Assembly: GCA_003344405.1 (NCBI GenBank)
Contig: NOWV01000041.1
Location: 372,001 to 436,000 of the forward strand
Source of the DNA: Trichoplax sp. H2
Lineage: Eukaryota > Placozoa > Uniplacotomia > Trichoplacea
Direction: 5' to 3'
Length of the DNA: 64,000 nt
Below are positions 1 through 12,331 of this stretch, in pieces; position 1 is the stretch's first letter; each line of letters begins with the position of its first letter. A program made the translations under genes and the position numbers. The notes under the pieces were generated by a model. The model saw nothing but the letters and a program-made list of their open reading frames with translations. It did not search any database and was not told the origin of the DNA.

Positions 1-103
1 TAATTTACAACAGATACATCACATAATTTTTTGATTACAGTAGCCTGTAGCCGATCATTGTACTAAAATCTCATTGTTTTACTATGTTGTATAAATGTTT
101 AAG

Positions 104-3100
104 ATATTTTACCATGGAAAAAATCAGACGGATGGGTAAAGCTAAATATCAATCAAACTGGCTATTATTGTACAAATTATGATCTCAAAAATTGGAATGC
201 ATTGATTGATCAATTAAAGAAAAATTATTCGGTTCGTTGCATATCCTAGAATCATAACACGGATATAACGTGTAGATATAATTTGCATCATATTTTTGTC
301 CCTAGCGTTAAATGTTATATAGTAATAGAAGAGAATAGACGCAGAGATTGAGAAATAGAAAAAGTGATTTCGATTATTTACTTCTAGTAGAGATTTTATA
401 TATAAATCACATGTTCGTATGACATAATTGGCATTTTGATGATAATTTAGTAGTACCGATAATTAAAGGACGTTGTTAATTTAAGAATGTTCGTGAGAAT
501 ACGAAAATGATTATTAATAGGTTAGTCGTATAAATTTAAATTGTTACAAGATAATTAATCGAAAGATATGTATCATTAGGTTTTTAATGAGCTAGATCGC
601 CACCAATTATTATATGATTCATATATGCTGACCAAGTGAGTTGATTGTTATAATTTAATATATCTGCTATTTTGACGTTATATTATTATTTAATCATTCT
701 CAAAATATCTTACATATTTATAACATCATAGGCCTAATCTACTAACGGTTTCAGTCTTTCTAAACATGACCACCTACTTGGAAAAGGAGAGAAATTATTT
801 ACCTCTGCGCGAATCTATAGAAAATTTGGCTGAGATTGAGTATTTGATACATGATGAATCGGCACGTCAAAAACTCAAAGTAAATGCCTTAATCTTATTC
901 TATATATTATAAAATAATTTTATTCGTTTTTGCCTGCGTATATATGTACTGAAGACTTCAATATTTTTTCCGCAATGTCAATACCTTGATACTTTTAAAT
1001 ACTACAATTTTATTTTTCCAGTTATCTCTATCAATAATATGATGCTTAATTAAGCTGAAGATAATGTAATATATAATATAAGTGAATCAGATCATAAAAT
1101 ATCATCGCGTAAGAAATACCATAGAGTTATAATGATTACTTACATCTTAGTGAACTTAATATTTATGAAATCGTCATTCTGACTGTCAGGTGCTGCCTAT
1201 CTTTTATAATTCTGGCTATATAATAGCACCTAGACATTTCTCTTAATGCAATTCTAGTCTATACTCCATGAAGTTAAGAATAGTTTCTGATTTAATTTAA
1301 TTTAATACACAATTGAATTAGAGCAAAATTCCGGGTAGAGGTGTTAATATTTAGAGAAGATATTGTAAATACGCGATATTATTTGCCATTCAATTCAAAA
1401 TAGGTCGTTCTAAAATTAATGTCAACTAAATTATATTATGTTAGAATTACATACTGAAAATTATTCGACCTCAAATTCAGATTCTTGGATGGAAAAAAAA
1501 CACAACATTTATGAAAAGGTATTAATTAAAATAACATGTCAATAGATATTGCAATGGAGAAAACGAAGATTTTTAAAGTAATTTCAAGCAATTATAAATG
1601 TTGTTAAATTGTTTCACTTAGCAAACAACAGCAGTTGGTACTAACTAAAGCAGCCAGATATGATGCTGCTTCTGTCATATCACATTCTCTTTCGGCTTAC
1701 AACAGATGGATTCACAATCAAACCAGGTAGATACTTTCTTACTTTCTAAGAAGATCAGCTACTGTCGTTTATAGTATGAGATTTAGTGAGAGATTATATC
1801 GTAAGATATAATCAAATGTTATACTCTAATGAACACGTCTTTTCTATGACTAAATCAAGTTATTAAATGTGAGTCAAGATGAGACGCGATGCCCGCTTTA
1901 TTTATACTTTTAATATGCACTCGAGTACTCTATGATTTTATTGCCCTACTGTCAACCTTCATCTAGACTTCCGAACAAGCTTAATGCACGCAGAAATTTT
2001 TCAGTAGTTCCTAATATAATCTTTTTTTGTTATTTACTGTCAATCTCTTAATGAGTATCTGAAGTTTTCGTTGCTTACCTATGCATTCTCTTTAGATTTC
2101 CGATCAAATTTCGGGATATTATATTATCGGTTGCTATAAATCATGGGGGGATATCCGTAGAGAAGAAGCTTTTATGGGAATATTATCATGCTAACTCAAC
2201 TTCATTGAGACAGGTCTATTTCAAAGCATTAGCATCTTCAAGAAATATCAAACTATTAAATAGGTATTGTACCTCAATAGTTTTGATTTAATGATAGTTA
2301 TTATCGATAAAGTCTATAAATAACTATAATTTATTCTGAAACATAAATAGTGTTAATAAGGAATACTTTTATTAAAAATCATTGCTAGTAATATCAATTC
2401 CCTTGATATAACTTGAATATAAATTCAAGCTATTTTAACTTATTCAATCTTCGTCTGATTACGGCATTTAAGGTTGCTAAATATGATGTTGAATTTAAAA
2501 GAAGTCAAAATTGATGAAACTGGATCATTCCTGAAGTTGATATCAAAGAATCAAGTTGCATCTGAACCTCTTTGGAATTATTTTAAAAGCTATTATGCAC
2601 TTTTCTATCAAAGGTTAGTTACAAAGATAAGCTTTTCAAATTGATCTTCTTAATTTCTTATTACAAAATATCTACATCCTTATAATTATAGAAGTACATT
2701 ATGCTATATTGCAATATGGCTACGTTTCAATCCTAATTGCCTACCATTTTATACAGTACTATTGTCATAGATAATTATATAAGTCATTTTTAAGTTACTG
2801 CTTACAAATTAATGTAATTTTGATTAGGTTGCAATAGATGAACATATGTGATTATATTTCGGGCGCAGATTACATTACGTAACTCCGATGATGGTATGCT
2901 AAATTATGTTGTTATTTATGATATTATGCCATAGGTATAAATTGGACACGGCTACTCTGGCTGATATTTTAAAAGAACTGGTCACTTATTTTAGTACTGA
3001 AGCTCAATATGATGATGTAAGCTGTAATGGAATCCAGTTTAATCTTTCACTGCATATTAGACTCAATGGTTTGAGGAATACAATTAGTATATTGCTTATA

Positions 3101-3406
3101 GCATCGTTTAGTCACTGAAACTTTACTATAATTGCAATTTAGACCTAAAATACCCTATTTTGATAAATAGGTCAGAGTAAGGAATAAATTGTTAGCAAAT
3201 GCTACGTGCTTGTACGTTATGTCGCTTATAAAATCTTGCACTTCTAAACGTAATTTTAGGTTGCGAATTTTTTTCGTTTACATAATGACATTGGAAGTGC
3301 GAAGTCTACTATTCCGCTTATTTTATCGAAAATCCGAGCACGTATTCAGTGGAAAAAATTTAACGAAATTACCGTGAAAAATTGGCTGAATGAGCGCGTA
3401 TTATAA
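104..3406 (+). CDS. M1 zinc aminopeptidase, C-terminal part (5' end outside window)
   Basis: M1 (aminopeptidase N/ERAP-type) enzymes remove N-terminal amino acids from peptides, usually as type II membrane ectoenzymes. Eight exons join with consistent phase: 104-231, 580-635, 732-879, 1632-1726, 2096-2263, 2473-2613, 2935-3016 and 3260-3406 (stop TAA 3404-3406). The first holds the family signature before the ERAP1_C domain, WVKLNINQTGYYCTNYD, where relatives usually have GYYRVNYD. The second reads DRHQLLYDSYMLT (family: NRAQLIDDAFNLA) and the third TTYLEKERNYLPL (family: YL..ER.Y.PW). Later exons give the helical C-terminal domain, including LLNR, NFFRLHNDIG and a final IQWKKFNE...NWLNE. The HExxH zinc site and GxMEN motif are not in the window and must lie upstream, so this is about the last third of the protein. 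AATAAA at 3407-3412 overlaps the expected 3' end. The family call rests on several independent motifs in order. Activity cannot be judged. Confidence 0.88.
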
Positions 3407-5197
3407 AATAAACTGTACTTATGTTACTAGGATATTATTTATTACTTTCAGATACCTTCGAGGCAGTTACGATGGTTGATTCCAGTTGATTAATATTTAT
3501 AAATGAATAAAATGATCATAGTTAAAGCATTGCGATTTTATGTCTTGTAATAGCTGTATTGGCTATAACCTACAACAATAATTGTCTTTTTATAATTATT
3601 CTAAAGATTAATTTAATTGCTTTCGTAAATTTCCATAAGCAGTAGGAGAAGTTAAAAATGTAGAAATATTCGTTGATTGATTATAATATCAATTAATACT
3701 TACGGACGGATATTGTTATCTCATTATGAGACAATTACAAAGATTGGATAAAACTAAAAATTCTATACAAAGATCAGAAAATATCATCTAAGATGTTATT
3801 TCCGATGATTAATTTTGTAACTGTTCGTTTGCAGGTATTTATTCATATATACCTTACTTCTTTCTTGTGTAAAAGTTGAGGAGCTTGCAAGCAGAAGGTT
3901 TAATGTAACGGCAATAACAACTAGAGGCTTTATCTTTATTTATCTTATTCTAAGTATTTTTGTTAATGTATGGTTAAACATCTTTGTTTGCAAACTATCA
4001 TTTTTATTCGTATTTACAAAAGCAATCCTGCGGACAAATCAAGTTTCAATAAATACGTTGAAATTGACTTTTTGGGGCTATGCAAGAGTATCCGGATATA
4101 GCTAATGTAGGTCGGTATTTTTAACTAGTTAATAGTCAAAAGATAACCATCTTGCAACAGCAATATACTGAGTAAATTCTGAATTGTTAAGCCCGCGTTT
4201 AACCAGTTTGATGCCCCATATTGTGATAATATTAAATCAAGTAGTTTTCAGATTTGAGGGTCAAATACTACTAAGCTTGCCTCAAAACTTAAATTGTTGT
4301 TAAAATATGATTCAAATACATACAGTATAATGATCCATATTAATCAGGAGTATGTATAGAACACTTATTTTCGTTTTTTAGTATAATATTTGCTGTTAGA
4401 TTTTAATAACCTTAAAAAACAAAAGACATAATGGTATTTTCGGATAGACACTTTAAGTAGATTATAACTTTACTAGAGTTAACAGATTGTTGATCAATAG
4501 TTAATGACATAATCATAATTTACTGTTAATGCTAATACTACAAATATTTGCAGCGTAGTTAAGTCTAGCATGGCTAGTACTCAATAGCAATATCGATCTA
4601 TAAAATTGTTTGTCTTGAAGCAGTTCAAACTTGCTGACGAAATATTTGCCAAATTGAAAACTTATGATCACGGTTCAATTGTTACTGTACATTAAATCTT
4701 ATAGTGATGACAGCACTATTACAATGGTTTTTAATAGACAATATGTCAATTGACATACGTGAATATCTTCACAACTTTCGATTAAATTGACAATGAACTT
4801 TTCTTATTTACAAAATGACGCTTGCTAGCAATAATAAAGAGCAATTTCTATCTCTTATCGATTTAAATACCCACTAGGTAGAGCGAAAATGAGCTTCTAT
4901 CTTATACGAAGATGACATCACCGGTAATAATTATATCCAAACTTAAAATGAGCTTTTATACTAAAGTAGCAATACTTCATTATTTATAACGAAGAAATAT
5001 CGTATATTATCTTCGTTTTTGCTTCTGTGATAATTAATTTAACTATTAACAGTGCTGTGGATTACGCCAATCAATTCAAGATAGTTACACTTATTCCTAA
5101 ATTATAAGGGTAAACCGTCATTAATCAGGATCCTTGAAATGATACATATATATATATATGTATATGTCTATGTTTATGTCTGTCTACGAAATTAAAA
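3407..5197. other. Intergenic, no gene recognised
   Basis: This AT-rich stretch separates the convergent ends of the aminopeptidase gene (+) and the tetraspan gene (-). It presumably carries both 3' UTRs; an AATAAA lies near 3506. I found no exon with family resemblance. A short AT run lies near 5146-5162. Confidence 0.6.
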
Positions 5198-7373
5198 TTA
5201 CGATGTTACTTCCGTTAGCTCTTCTTCATGTGAGGTTTCCTAGAGTAGTAAATATTTATAGACAAGATATAATTACATATCAAGTAAATAGAACAAAACT
5301 TTGAAATCAATTTGTAGTTGAATCTAAATACATATATTTACCTCTTCCAACGATTGACAGCAACATACGTTGGCTGTTCGACTGATGCGAATAGCCGCAT
5401 ACAAGGATATAAAAAATCCAGGTACTAATATAGCGAAATATACGATTAGCATTGCTAACGCGGTTGAATAATGTAGGACAGCATTTTTGCTTATGTACTC
5501 TACATAATCCCAGATAGCCAAAGGAAGGTTACACAAGCAACAACAACATGCAACCACTGACATAACCATGTGACAAGAAATCTAAAGGATAGAGCAAGCA
5601 ATAGTTATCTATCTATCACCTATTGCGTCATAGATGTAATATATATATATATATATCACAAAGAATTAACAAAAAATATATTACCGTTTCTTCTTGTTGT
5701 TGATACATGGCATTAAGACCAATTTGACCAGTCGAGAGTAGCTAGTGAGACGTAATTTAAATACACGCAGCTTAGGCGTAAATAAATAATAAAAAAAGTA
5801 GCAGAGTCATTAAAGTCATATAACAGGGCTACTTACAATACAACCGGTTACAAATGTCAAAAATGTGGAAGTGAGAGCAGAAAGTAAAGGCATTGAGATA
5901 AATCCAGCAGCAATTCCTAAACAGCCGTATATTGCCTGAGTCACTCCAGTTACTTTATGAATTCTGACTAAGCTATTCAATGTCAGGTATCTACTAAGTT
6001 GCAATGGAAAGAATAATGTTCCAGTTTCTTTACCGCGGCCAAAAGAAATTAGACTTGCGCAACTAAGGTTAACTAGTGCTAAAAGTAACGATCCTAGAAA
6101 CATAACAAAGTTGATAGCTGTTCTTGTATATTGTGAAGTTGAATAGAAACTGTAGCAGATCATGCTAATGCTGCATAGGCACAGAAAGATATTTAGTCTG
6201 CCATAGATTAGTTGCCAGAATTTCTGTAAGATAAAAATAGAGGTCAAAAATGATTCCAGATTTCATCCACGCGGCTATACTGATCTAACATTAAGGTGGC
6301 TGTTAATACAGACGTAACCTATTGTACTTTAAAATATATCGTTGGATCGTCAAAACAAGTAGAATAATTATCTGTAAAGAAGGCTATCAATGAAATCTTA
6401 CAATATAAGAGACATTAGGTATCGTATAGACTAGTCTTCCTAAGGCACCCATAACTATGACCTATCCGAAAAAAAAATCTAAATGAGAAGGATATTATTC
6501 CATGATAGTAGATTGAAGTAACTTTGTAAGTTTTATCCCTTACCAAAGCACCAGAATAGTAGTTTGCCAGGGTATAATGGCGCTTAAAAAATATCATGCC
6601 ACCGACTCCCAAGATAACAGTAAAACAACCTGACAGAATGGCAACTAAACTCACAGCGTACATATTGAACCAGTTAGGAGTTATATTAGGGCTGGATGTA
6701 TCGGATGAATTTTGATTGTTATCATCAGTGACATCTTGAATATTGATGATTAACAGCTTATGATAAAAGAAAATAAGTAGCAAAGATAGGCTAAGACCAA
6801 TAAACGATACAGCGACAATAATAGCGAACAGAATCGACTTGGGGTTAACGCTGACAACATGGGAAGCGCCAAAAACGTAGCTAACTTTGAATAAATTGAT
6901 AAGACCTGCAAGGAATGCTGTACCCGATATAGCAATAATAGGGACAATCTACGTAAGGCATGATATAAAACAATAGCAATAAATCGATATTATTGTGTTG
7001 ATAAGTCATTTATGTTATATTTACAGCTATAATTATTCTCAATCGGCACTACAAGTGTACAGTATCTATTTGATATCCTCGTATATTTATAAATGAAATA
7101 CGGTAGACTAGTCGAATTATATATGTATTGCAGACAGAAACTGTTACTGTTTCCGAAAACTAGATTAATAACAGACACAATAATAGATTGCAATGTAAAA
7201 CATCCCGACGAAAATAAAAGCAACTTGGTATGGAAATTCAGTTGTTATCGCAAATATCGAAGAGAAGGTTTAAATAATGCTATGATTTGAGATATAAAGC
7301 ATATCGATATGTGACAAGCATCGACTTACCAGGGCGGTCATCTGTCCATTGCGATTTAATATTAAGAGAATTC
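5198..7373 (-). CDS. Multi-exon tetraspan membrane protein, possibly MS4A/CD20-like
   Basis: The minus-strand exons, in transcript order, are 7373-7330 (contains ATG ACC GCC CTG then a GTAAGT donor, a candidate start), an unresolved first-helix exon near 7.05-7.25 kb, 6948-6544, 6223-5837, 5741-5685, 5581-5342 and 5239-5198 (stop TAA). All from 6948 onward are in phase 0. Exon 6948-6544 encodes three membrane segments with an Asn/Ser-rich loop between the second and third (sequon NIT). Exon 6223-5837 encodes four hydrophobic stretches, and 5581-5342 encodes two more followed by a Cys-rich cytoplasmic tail (CCC). The last exon is acidic (HEEELTEV). The arrangement resembles two four-helix units, so this could be one eight-helix protein or two adjacent genes. 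The MS4A-like label rests only on topology and composition; claudin-like or other tetraspan families remain possible. A coding exon near 6.27-6.32 kb is likely but its borders are uncertain. Confidence 0.6.
5636..5657. repeat. (AT)n microsatellite
   Basis: A run of alternating A and T lies in the intron between the 57-nt and 240-nt exons of the tetraspan gene. Confidence 0.85.
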
Positions 7374-7872
7374 CTACAGAAATAAACTAAATAAACAAAA
7401 AGAATAAATTGATTTTCAATCTGATTACTGTACTTGTGAGTAATTTAATTTAGTTTATCTTCCATTCGAAATTTAACTGCATACACAAACAGCAAATGCG
7501 AAACAACGATCAATATTGTACGTTACCAATGATCGCGTATATTTCTCTGTTATACAGTACATACGGATTGAGTATTAAAAATATTTTTTTAATTTATTTG
7601 ATAATGGCAATGCAGTCTGTCTTATTCTTTCGCTATAAGTTACATTTTTCGACTCCATACACCACATACACTTGACTGCTATTCAAAATAGACATTTTAA
7701 CGTTTAAAATTTGAAGAGATAGTAAATTTGTACGCGTATATGCTAGAACGTGTGCTCTTTAAGCTATATACAGTACTAGATATTGTACTTTCCATAATTA
7801 ATATTATTATTAATTGTGATTCAATCAGTAATTAATCAATTCGTTAACAAGATAGCGCCGCACCGTAAGATC
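7374..7872. other. Intergenic, likely 5' flank of the tetraspan gene
   Basis: No gene is recognised. If 7373-7330 is the first coding exon of the minus-strand tetraspan gene, its promoter and 5' UTR should lie here. No distinctive motif is visible. Confidence 0.4.
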
Positions 7873-8316
7873 CTGTCACGGTACGAACTACCGTGAAGAA
7901 ATAGCTATCTAAATTTGGTTAATATAATATAGTGATAATATATTACAACTAGTTACTTACAATACGAATTACTCTAATTATAAATGTATTACAGTAAATT
8001 AATTGCTGTGCTGTAATGTGCTCTGAAATGATTCTGTAAATGGACATATTGTAGTCCGACTGTGAAAAATTAGTTAGTAGATGTTCTCACCTAAGTATTT
8101 TTATAAGATGACTCATGAATATTAACTGCTGTAGAAGGGTATATAAGCCCGTCAGATAGTTGAATAAAGTAGTTCTCAATTGTATAGTTATTTTAACGTA
8201 GAAGGAAAGGCGTCTAAATTCTTGTGAGGTAGTTAGGGGATACTGAATCCCGGAGACTATAGTAATTTGGATATTTGTTTTACGTTATTCCTGATCACGA
8301 AGCTGGTTTGTGACAG
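7873..8316 (-). mobile_element. Non-autonomous inverted-repeat element, 444 bp (copy A)
   Basis: It begins CTGTCACGG and ends TTTGTGACAG, giving a 7-bp terminal inverted repeat CTGTCAC/GTGACAG. The internal sequence matches in reverse complement the element at 17180-17624 along its whole length. An inner GGTACGAACTACC inverted motif sits at one end. It has no coding potential, so it is MITE-like. The strand is arbitrary, defined relative to copy B. Confidence 0.75.
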
Positions 8317-9036
8317 ATCCGTATAGCGATTTACTGCTAGTTATGATTTCTGTTGACTAATAGAGTATAATCGATATGTTTTGAAAGTAATCGAGCCTGA
8401 TTTCGACATAAGCACGGATACTAGGCTATTCGATTGTTTTAGTTTACATCTTACGGATCAGTGTTGTCTTTTATTGTATGATGTTTTACGAATCTCCAGA
8501 ATGTGTGCATTCAGCAAAAGAATAAATTCATCGAATGATTCATTAAACTGTAGAAATTGCAACGACGATGGTGCAATAGCAGTAGAGCTAAATCACAGTA
8601 GCCGTCGATTTAGCAAATAGAAATTTATTATTACACGATGATTAATATGGATGATACTTGAGTTGCTTGATAATTTTCTGATGCAGTAAGTTTTGGAATG
8701 AATCAATCTACTGTATCAGTTACTGTACATAACAAAATTGTGCATCACTATTACTGATTAAGATATAATGAGAAGATTATTGGCTTTTATTGAAGAATAT
8801 CACTCTACGCGTACGAGTACATTATAATCCAGTAAAGTGTCTCCGGTGCATTAAATTATATTAATTATCAGGATCATGATAACGATCCTTTCTAATGTTC
8901 TGTGATGATAGAGGAGGGGCGTATATGCTAGTCTACCTACTCTTTAAACCGGTACACAATCAGATAGGCTGAGGGTAAAATTAGCTATCGATTTCAAATG
9001 ACGTATTTTGCAACTTTTCAAGGTAATGACATGCAG
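8317..9036. other. Intergenic, no gene recognised
   Basis: An open frame of 79 codons (8381-8620) is present but shows no family motif or clear splice signals, so I do not call it. Nothing else stands out. Confidence 0.4.
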
Positions 9037-9338
9037 AGGTGTGATTGTGATGTTTTATTACGATAAGCAAACTACTGCCTTGATTTGGACTATCAGCCAT
9101 GACTATGCTGATGGCATCCCAAAGTGTTATTTTATTAACATGTGGCACTTGTACAAAGAGGTGAAATCAAGTTTATCGTCTTTACCCATACCAGATAAAG
9201 CGAACCGCAATTTTTCCCCTTATCCACCCGTCATCAAGGCTAGAAATAGACTCAAGTCTGTTTACCTTCTAAAAGATCTGTCAACTTTGTATAATAATTT
9301 GCGCATTTTTAGAGTGCTAAGCAAAATGTACGATGGTT
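9037..9338 (+). CDS. Orphan exon resembling an HxxxDG acyltransferase
   Basis: The frame is open from 9002 to 9370. An acceptor (ATGCAG, 9031-9036) and a donor (GTAAGA from 9339) would define an exon of about 100 codons. It contains a beta-strand-like GVIVMFYY, then ALIWTISHDYADG. HDYADG (His codon at 9098) fits the HxxxDG active-site motif of the CoA-dependent acyltransferase superfamily (BAHD, wax-ester synthase/DGAT and condensation domains). It is followed by FINMWHLYKEV, in the place where relatives have a helix after the motif. Base composition is richer in G+C than the flanks, which supports coding. I found no partner exons on either side, so it may be a gene fragment, an exon of a gene with long introns, or a relic. 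The family call is tentative. Confidence 0.4.
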
Positions 9339-9370
9339 GTAAGATAATCCAATTGTTGATTATTTTCTAG

Positions 9371-10202
9371 TCATTGAACTTAGATAAGGTAATTTAATTT
9401 TAAAACGATCGACTTTATGAATTGATTGAAGATTGGTAGCTACCAATTTATAAAGTACTGTTAATAATATAACTAATCAGTACTCAGAACAAAGGTTCAA
9501 TATCGCTCTCTCTTAACGCCATTTCAGTTTCTAGTAACGTTAGCCGTCAAGATCAGTTAGGTAGCTCTGACATGTCAATGACAGAAGTATCATGATTTGA
9601 GGCGATGGATAAAAAAATGACAACAATATGCTTATTGCAAGAAGGCATAATGCAGTAGGTGCATTGGAATAGAAGTCGGCTACAATATGATACAGTCTAT
9701 TCAGCGATGGATGATAGGGAAGGATCGATTCGAGTAGGATTGAAATAATTGTAATTACTCGTTAGACTATAGAAGGAAATGATTGATTTGTATTGTACAG
9801 TACATCCATATTACAGGAATAAGCTAGGAATCATTTTTAAGACAAAGTGATGGTATTCAATCTAGATATGATGTAGTGGCCATTAAAGTTTTATTATTGC
9901 TGGCATTGTCTCTATCATTTGCAATGATCATTTTCATCTTGTAGAGTGTTTCACTGCATACAGAATACTACAGTATACACTGCCTGTACATCATGATCAA
10001 TATCAGCGCAATGTCAAGCCTTTTCCTGATTCACACTGCTCTTCCTAGCAGTACTCACTTCATGACATATGAACATGGTTGTCAAATAGGCGACGGGCGA
10101 CTGATACAGTGCAGCATAACGTCTACTCGTCTGTTGATCGAATATCAACTGTAATTCAATGAAGTTCTATTATATCGACAATATCAAACACTATTTTTAG
10201 GC
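9371..10202. other. Intergenic, no gene recognised
   Basis: No exon is recognised. The downstream half begins to show the TACAGTA-type words that become dense after 10.6 kb. Confidence 0.4.
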
Positions 10203-10361
10203 TTATTTACAAACCAGTATGGCTGGTATCGCTGGACCAAGAAAGAGAATATAAAACGATGATGTATCGTTGAAGACAATCCAACCAGCCACAGCTAAGC
10301 ATGCATAGGTAATACCCAGAAGAATATTACCAATACTATATTTCAGATGAATTGACGCCAT
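10203..10361 (-). CDS. Small two-helix membrane ORF, 52 aa
   Basis: ATG at 10361-10359 and stop at 10205-10203 give a 52-residue protein. A first hydrophobic helix (about residues 9-28, starting IGNILLGITY) is followed by a short polar turn with the sequon NDTSS as NDT, then a second helix (about 36-50, FYILFLGPAIPAILV). The helix-turn-helix layout and the Gly/Pro placement recall the TM1-TM2 hairpin of MS4A-like tetraspans, and a candidate tetraspan gene sits 3 kb away on the same strand. It could be an exon of a larger gene, a degenerate paralogue fragment or a stand-alone microprotein. A weak donor-like GTAAAT occurs at its end. Confidence 0.35.
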   Translation of the reverse strand: MASIHLKYSIGNILLGITYACLAVAGWIVFNDTSSFYILFLGPAIPAILVCK

Positions 10362-10639
10362 TTTGAAAACAAAGGGGATGAAAATTTCTCAGCACACTCT
10401 CACGTAGAGGCAATAGTTAGATAATGAGTTCTTTTCAAAGCGATGGCCATCGATGATGAACCCAATGTGATGTTCACCTCTCACTTACAAGCTGTGTAGA
10501 CTATCCCTACCAACGAAAACTCTTTCAATAATTAAGCTAATAAGAATGGTTGGGACTTTTTCTACCTGCCTAACTCCCAATATAACGAACGCCTTGCAAG
10601 GTAAACATGAAGAGATCGCCGCCGTTTTCATCACACAGA

Positions 10640-11345
10640 AGATTCCATACTGAGCTTACAGTCGTACAGGGGGTGTACAGTACTCCCAAGTTTGGACATA
10701 CAGTACAACGAGACAGTGCGCACTGCGCAGTACCGTGAAAGCACCACCGGTCATGTGAACCGTTAACAGTGAACGTACTGTACCATTGTAAACAGGTTTA
10801 GTATGCGTACACTGCGCAGTGCACATACTGTATGACGTATGGCATAGGTCATACCATGCACCTGGAAGGTCAATTCGCTCTACTGTACCAAGTCTAGATG
10901 GTACGGTACAGTCTGCAGTATTGTACTGTGCACTGTACAGTTGGCTTGGCAGGTGCTCCATCTGTCAGAGTTGATACAGTCATGGGTCACTAGAAATAAA
11001 ATGTGGGCAGTATTTCTAGTGGTCCCTAATAGTAGTATAGAGTACTACCAGCTTATTTTTGGGGTGCTTTTTCGTCCATTATTTCCCCAATAATGACCTC
11101 GTTTTCCCCAGAGGAAAAGTAGAAAATGAGCTGCTAGCAGACCGTGGTACAGTAAACACTCACTGTACACTGTACTGTACAGTAAATTTGGATAAGGCAG
11201 CCAAAGAAAATGACTACTGAGTCATGCTATCAGACGGACGGACACACTAAAGTAAATTGAGGCAATTTCAACTGAGTTCAACTGGCCGGATCCCATCCTG
11301 TACAGTACCGTATAGTGTGTTGCAAATGTTTCCATACTGTACACA
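10640..11345. repeat. GTACAGTAC-word-rich palindromic tract (left part)
   Basis: The tract holds many near-palindromic words of the type TACTGTAC, GTACAGTA and CACTGTAC, for example around 10670-10740, 10890-10940 and 11150-11185. It is visibly richer in G+C than its surroundings. An apparent 101-codon minus-strand frame (10656-10961) is made of these words and is not credible as a gene. Confidence 0.6.
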
Positions 11346-11370
11346 CTACACTGATATAAAGTAACGTACA

Positions 11371-12331
11371 GAATTTATACATCAGTACTATCTAAAAAAA
11401 TGGAAAAATGTGACTTCAACCGATGTATAAATTACACTACTTAAATGTGACTTAAACCGATGTATAAATACACTACTTTATATCATCATCATCATGTCAA
11501 ATTTATACATTCAGTACTGTCTAAAAAAATGGAAAAAAAGTGACTTCAACCAATGTGTAAATACACTACTTAAATGTGACTTAAACCGATGTATAAATAC
11601 GCTACTTTATATCATCATCATCATATCAAATTTATACATTCAGTACTGTCTAAAAAAATAGAAAAAAATGTGACTTCAACCGATGTATAAATACACTACT
11701 TTATATAATCATCATCATGTCAAATTTATACATTCAGTACTGTCTAAAAATATGGAAAAATGTGACTTCAACCAATGTATAAATACACTACTTAAATGTG
11801 ACTTAAACCGATGTATAAATACGCTACTTTATATCATCATCATCATATCAAATTTATACATTCAGTACTGTCTAAAAAAATGGAAAAAAATGTGACTTCA
11901 ACCAATGTATAAGTACACTACTTAAATGTGACTTAAACCGATGTATAAATACGCTACTTTATATCATCATCATCATATCAAATTTATACATTCAGTACTA
12001 TCTAAAAAAATGGAAAAAAATGTGACTTCAACCAATGCATAAATACACTACTTAAATGTGACTTAAACCGATGTATAAATACGCTATTTTATATCATCAT
12101 CATCATATCAAATTTATACATTCAGTACTGTCTAAATAATGGAAAAAAAGTGACTTCAACCAATGCATAAATACACTACTTAAATGTGACTTCAACCGAT
12201 GTATAAATATACTACTTTATATAGTCATCATCATGTCAAATGTATACGTTCAGTACTATCTAAAAAAATGGAAAAAAATGTGACTTCAACCGATGTATAA
12301 ATACACTACTTTATATCATCATGTTAAATTT
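11371..12331. repeat. Minisatellite, ~130-bp unit, about seven copies
   Basis: A unit containing TTTATACATTCAGTACTGTC, a short A-run with TGG, and one or two copies of a 33-bp sub-unit (TGTGACTTAAACCGATGTAT...) ending in a TCATCATCAT run is repeated. The shared word TTTATACATTCAGTAC recurs near 11500, 11629, 11725, 11852, 11981, 12110 and 12237. Spacing is about 129 bp except one of about 97 bp, where one 33-bp sub-unit is missing. So the array has a higher-order structure of sub-units. The 70-codon frame at 11683-11895 is an artefact of this array. Confidence 0.9.

Noticed and set aside
10656-10961. 101-codon minus-strand frame
   Set aside because: It is built from repeated GTACAGTA-type words, shows no domain, and its start is within the repeat field.
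11683-11895. 70-codon frame
   Set aside because: It translates the minisatellite, repeating the same peptide block.
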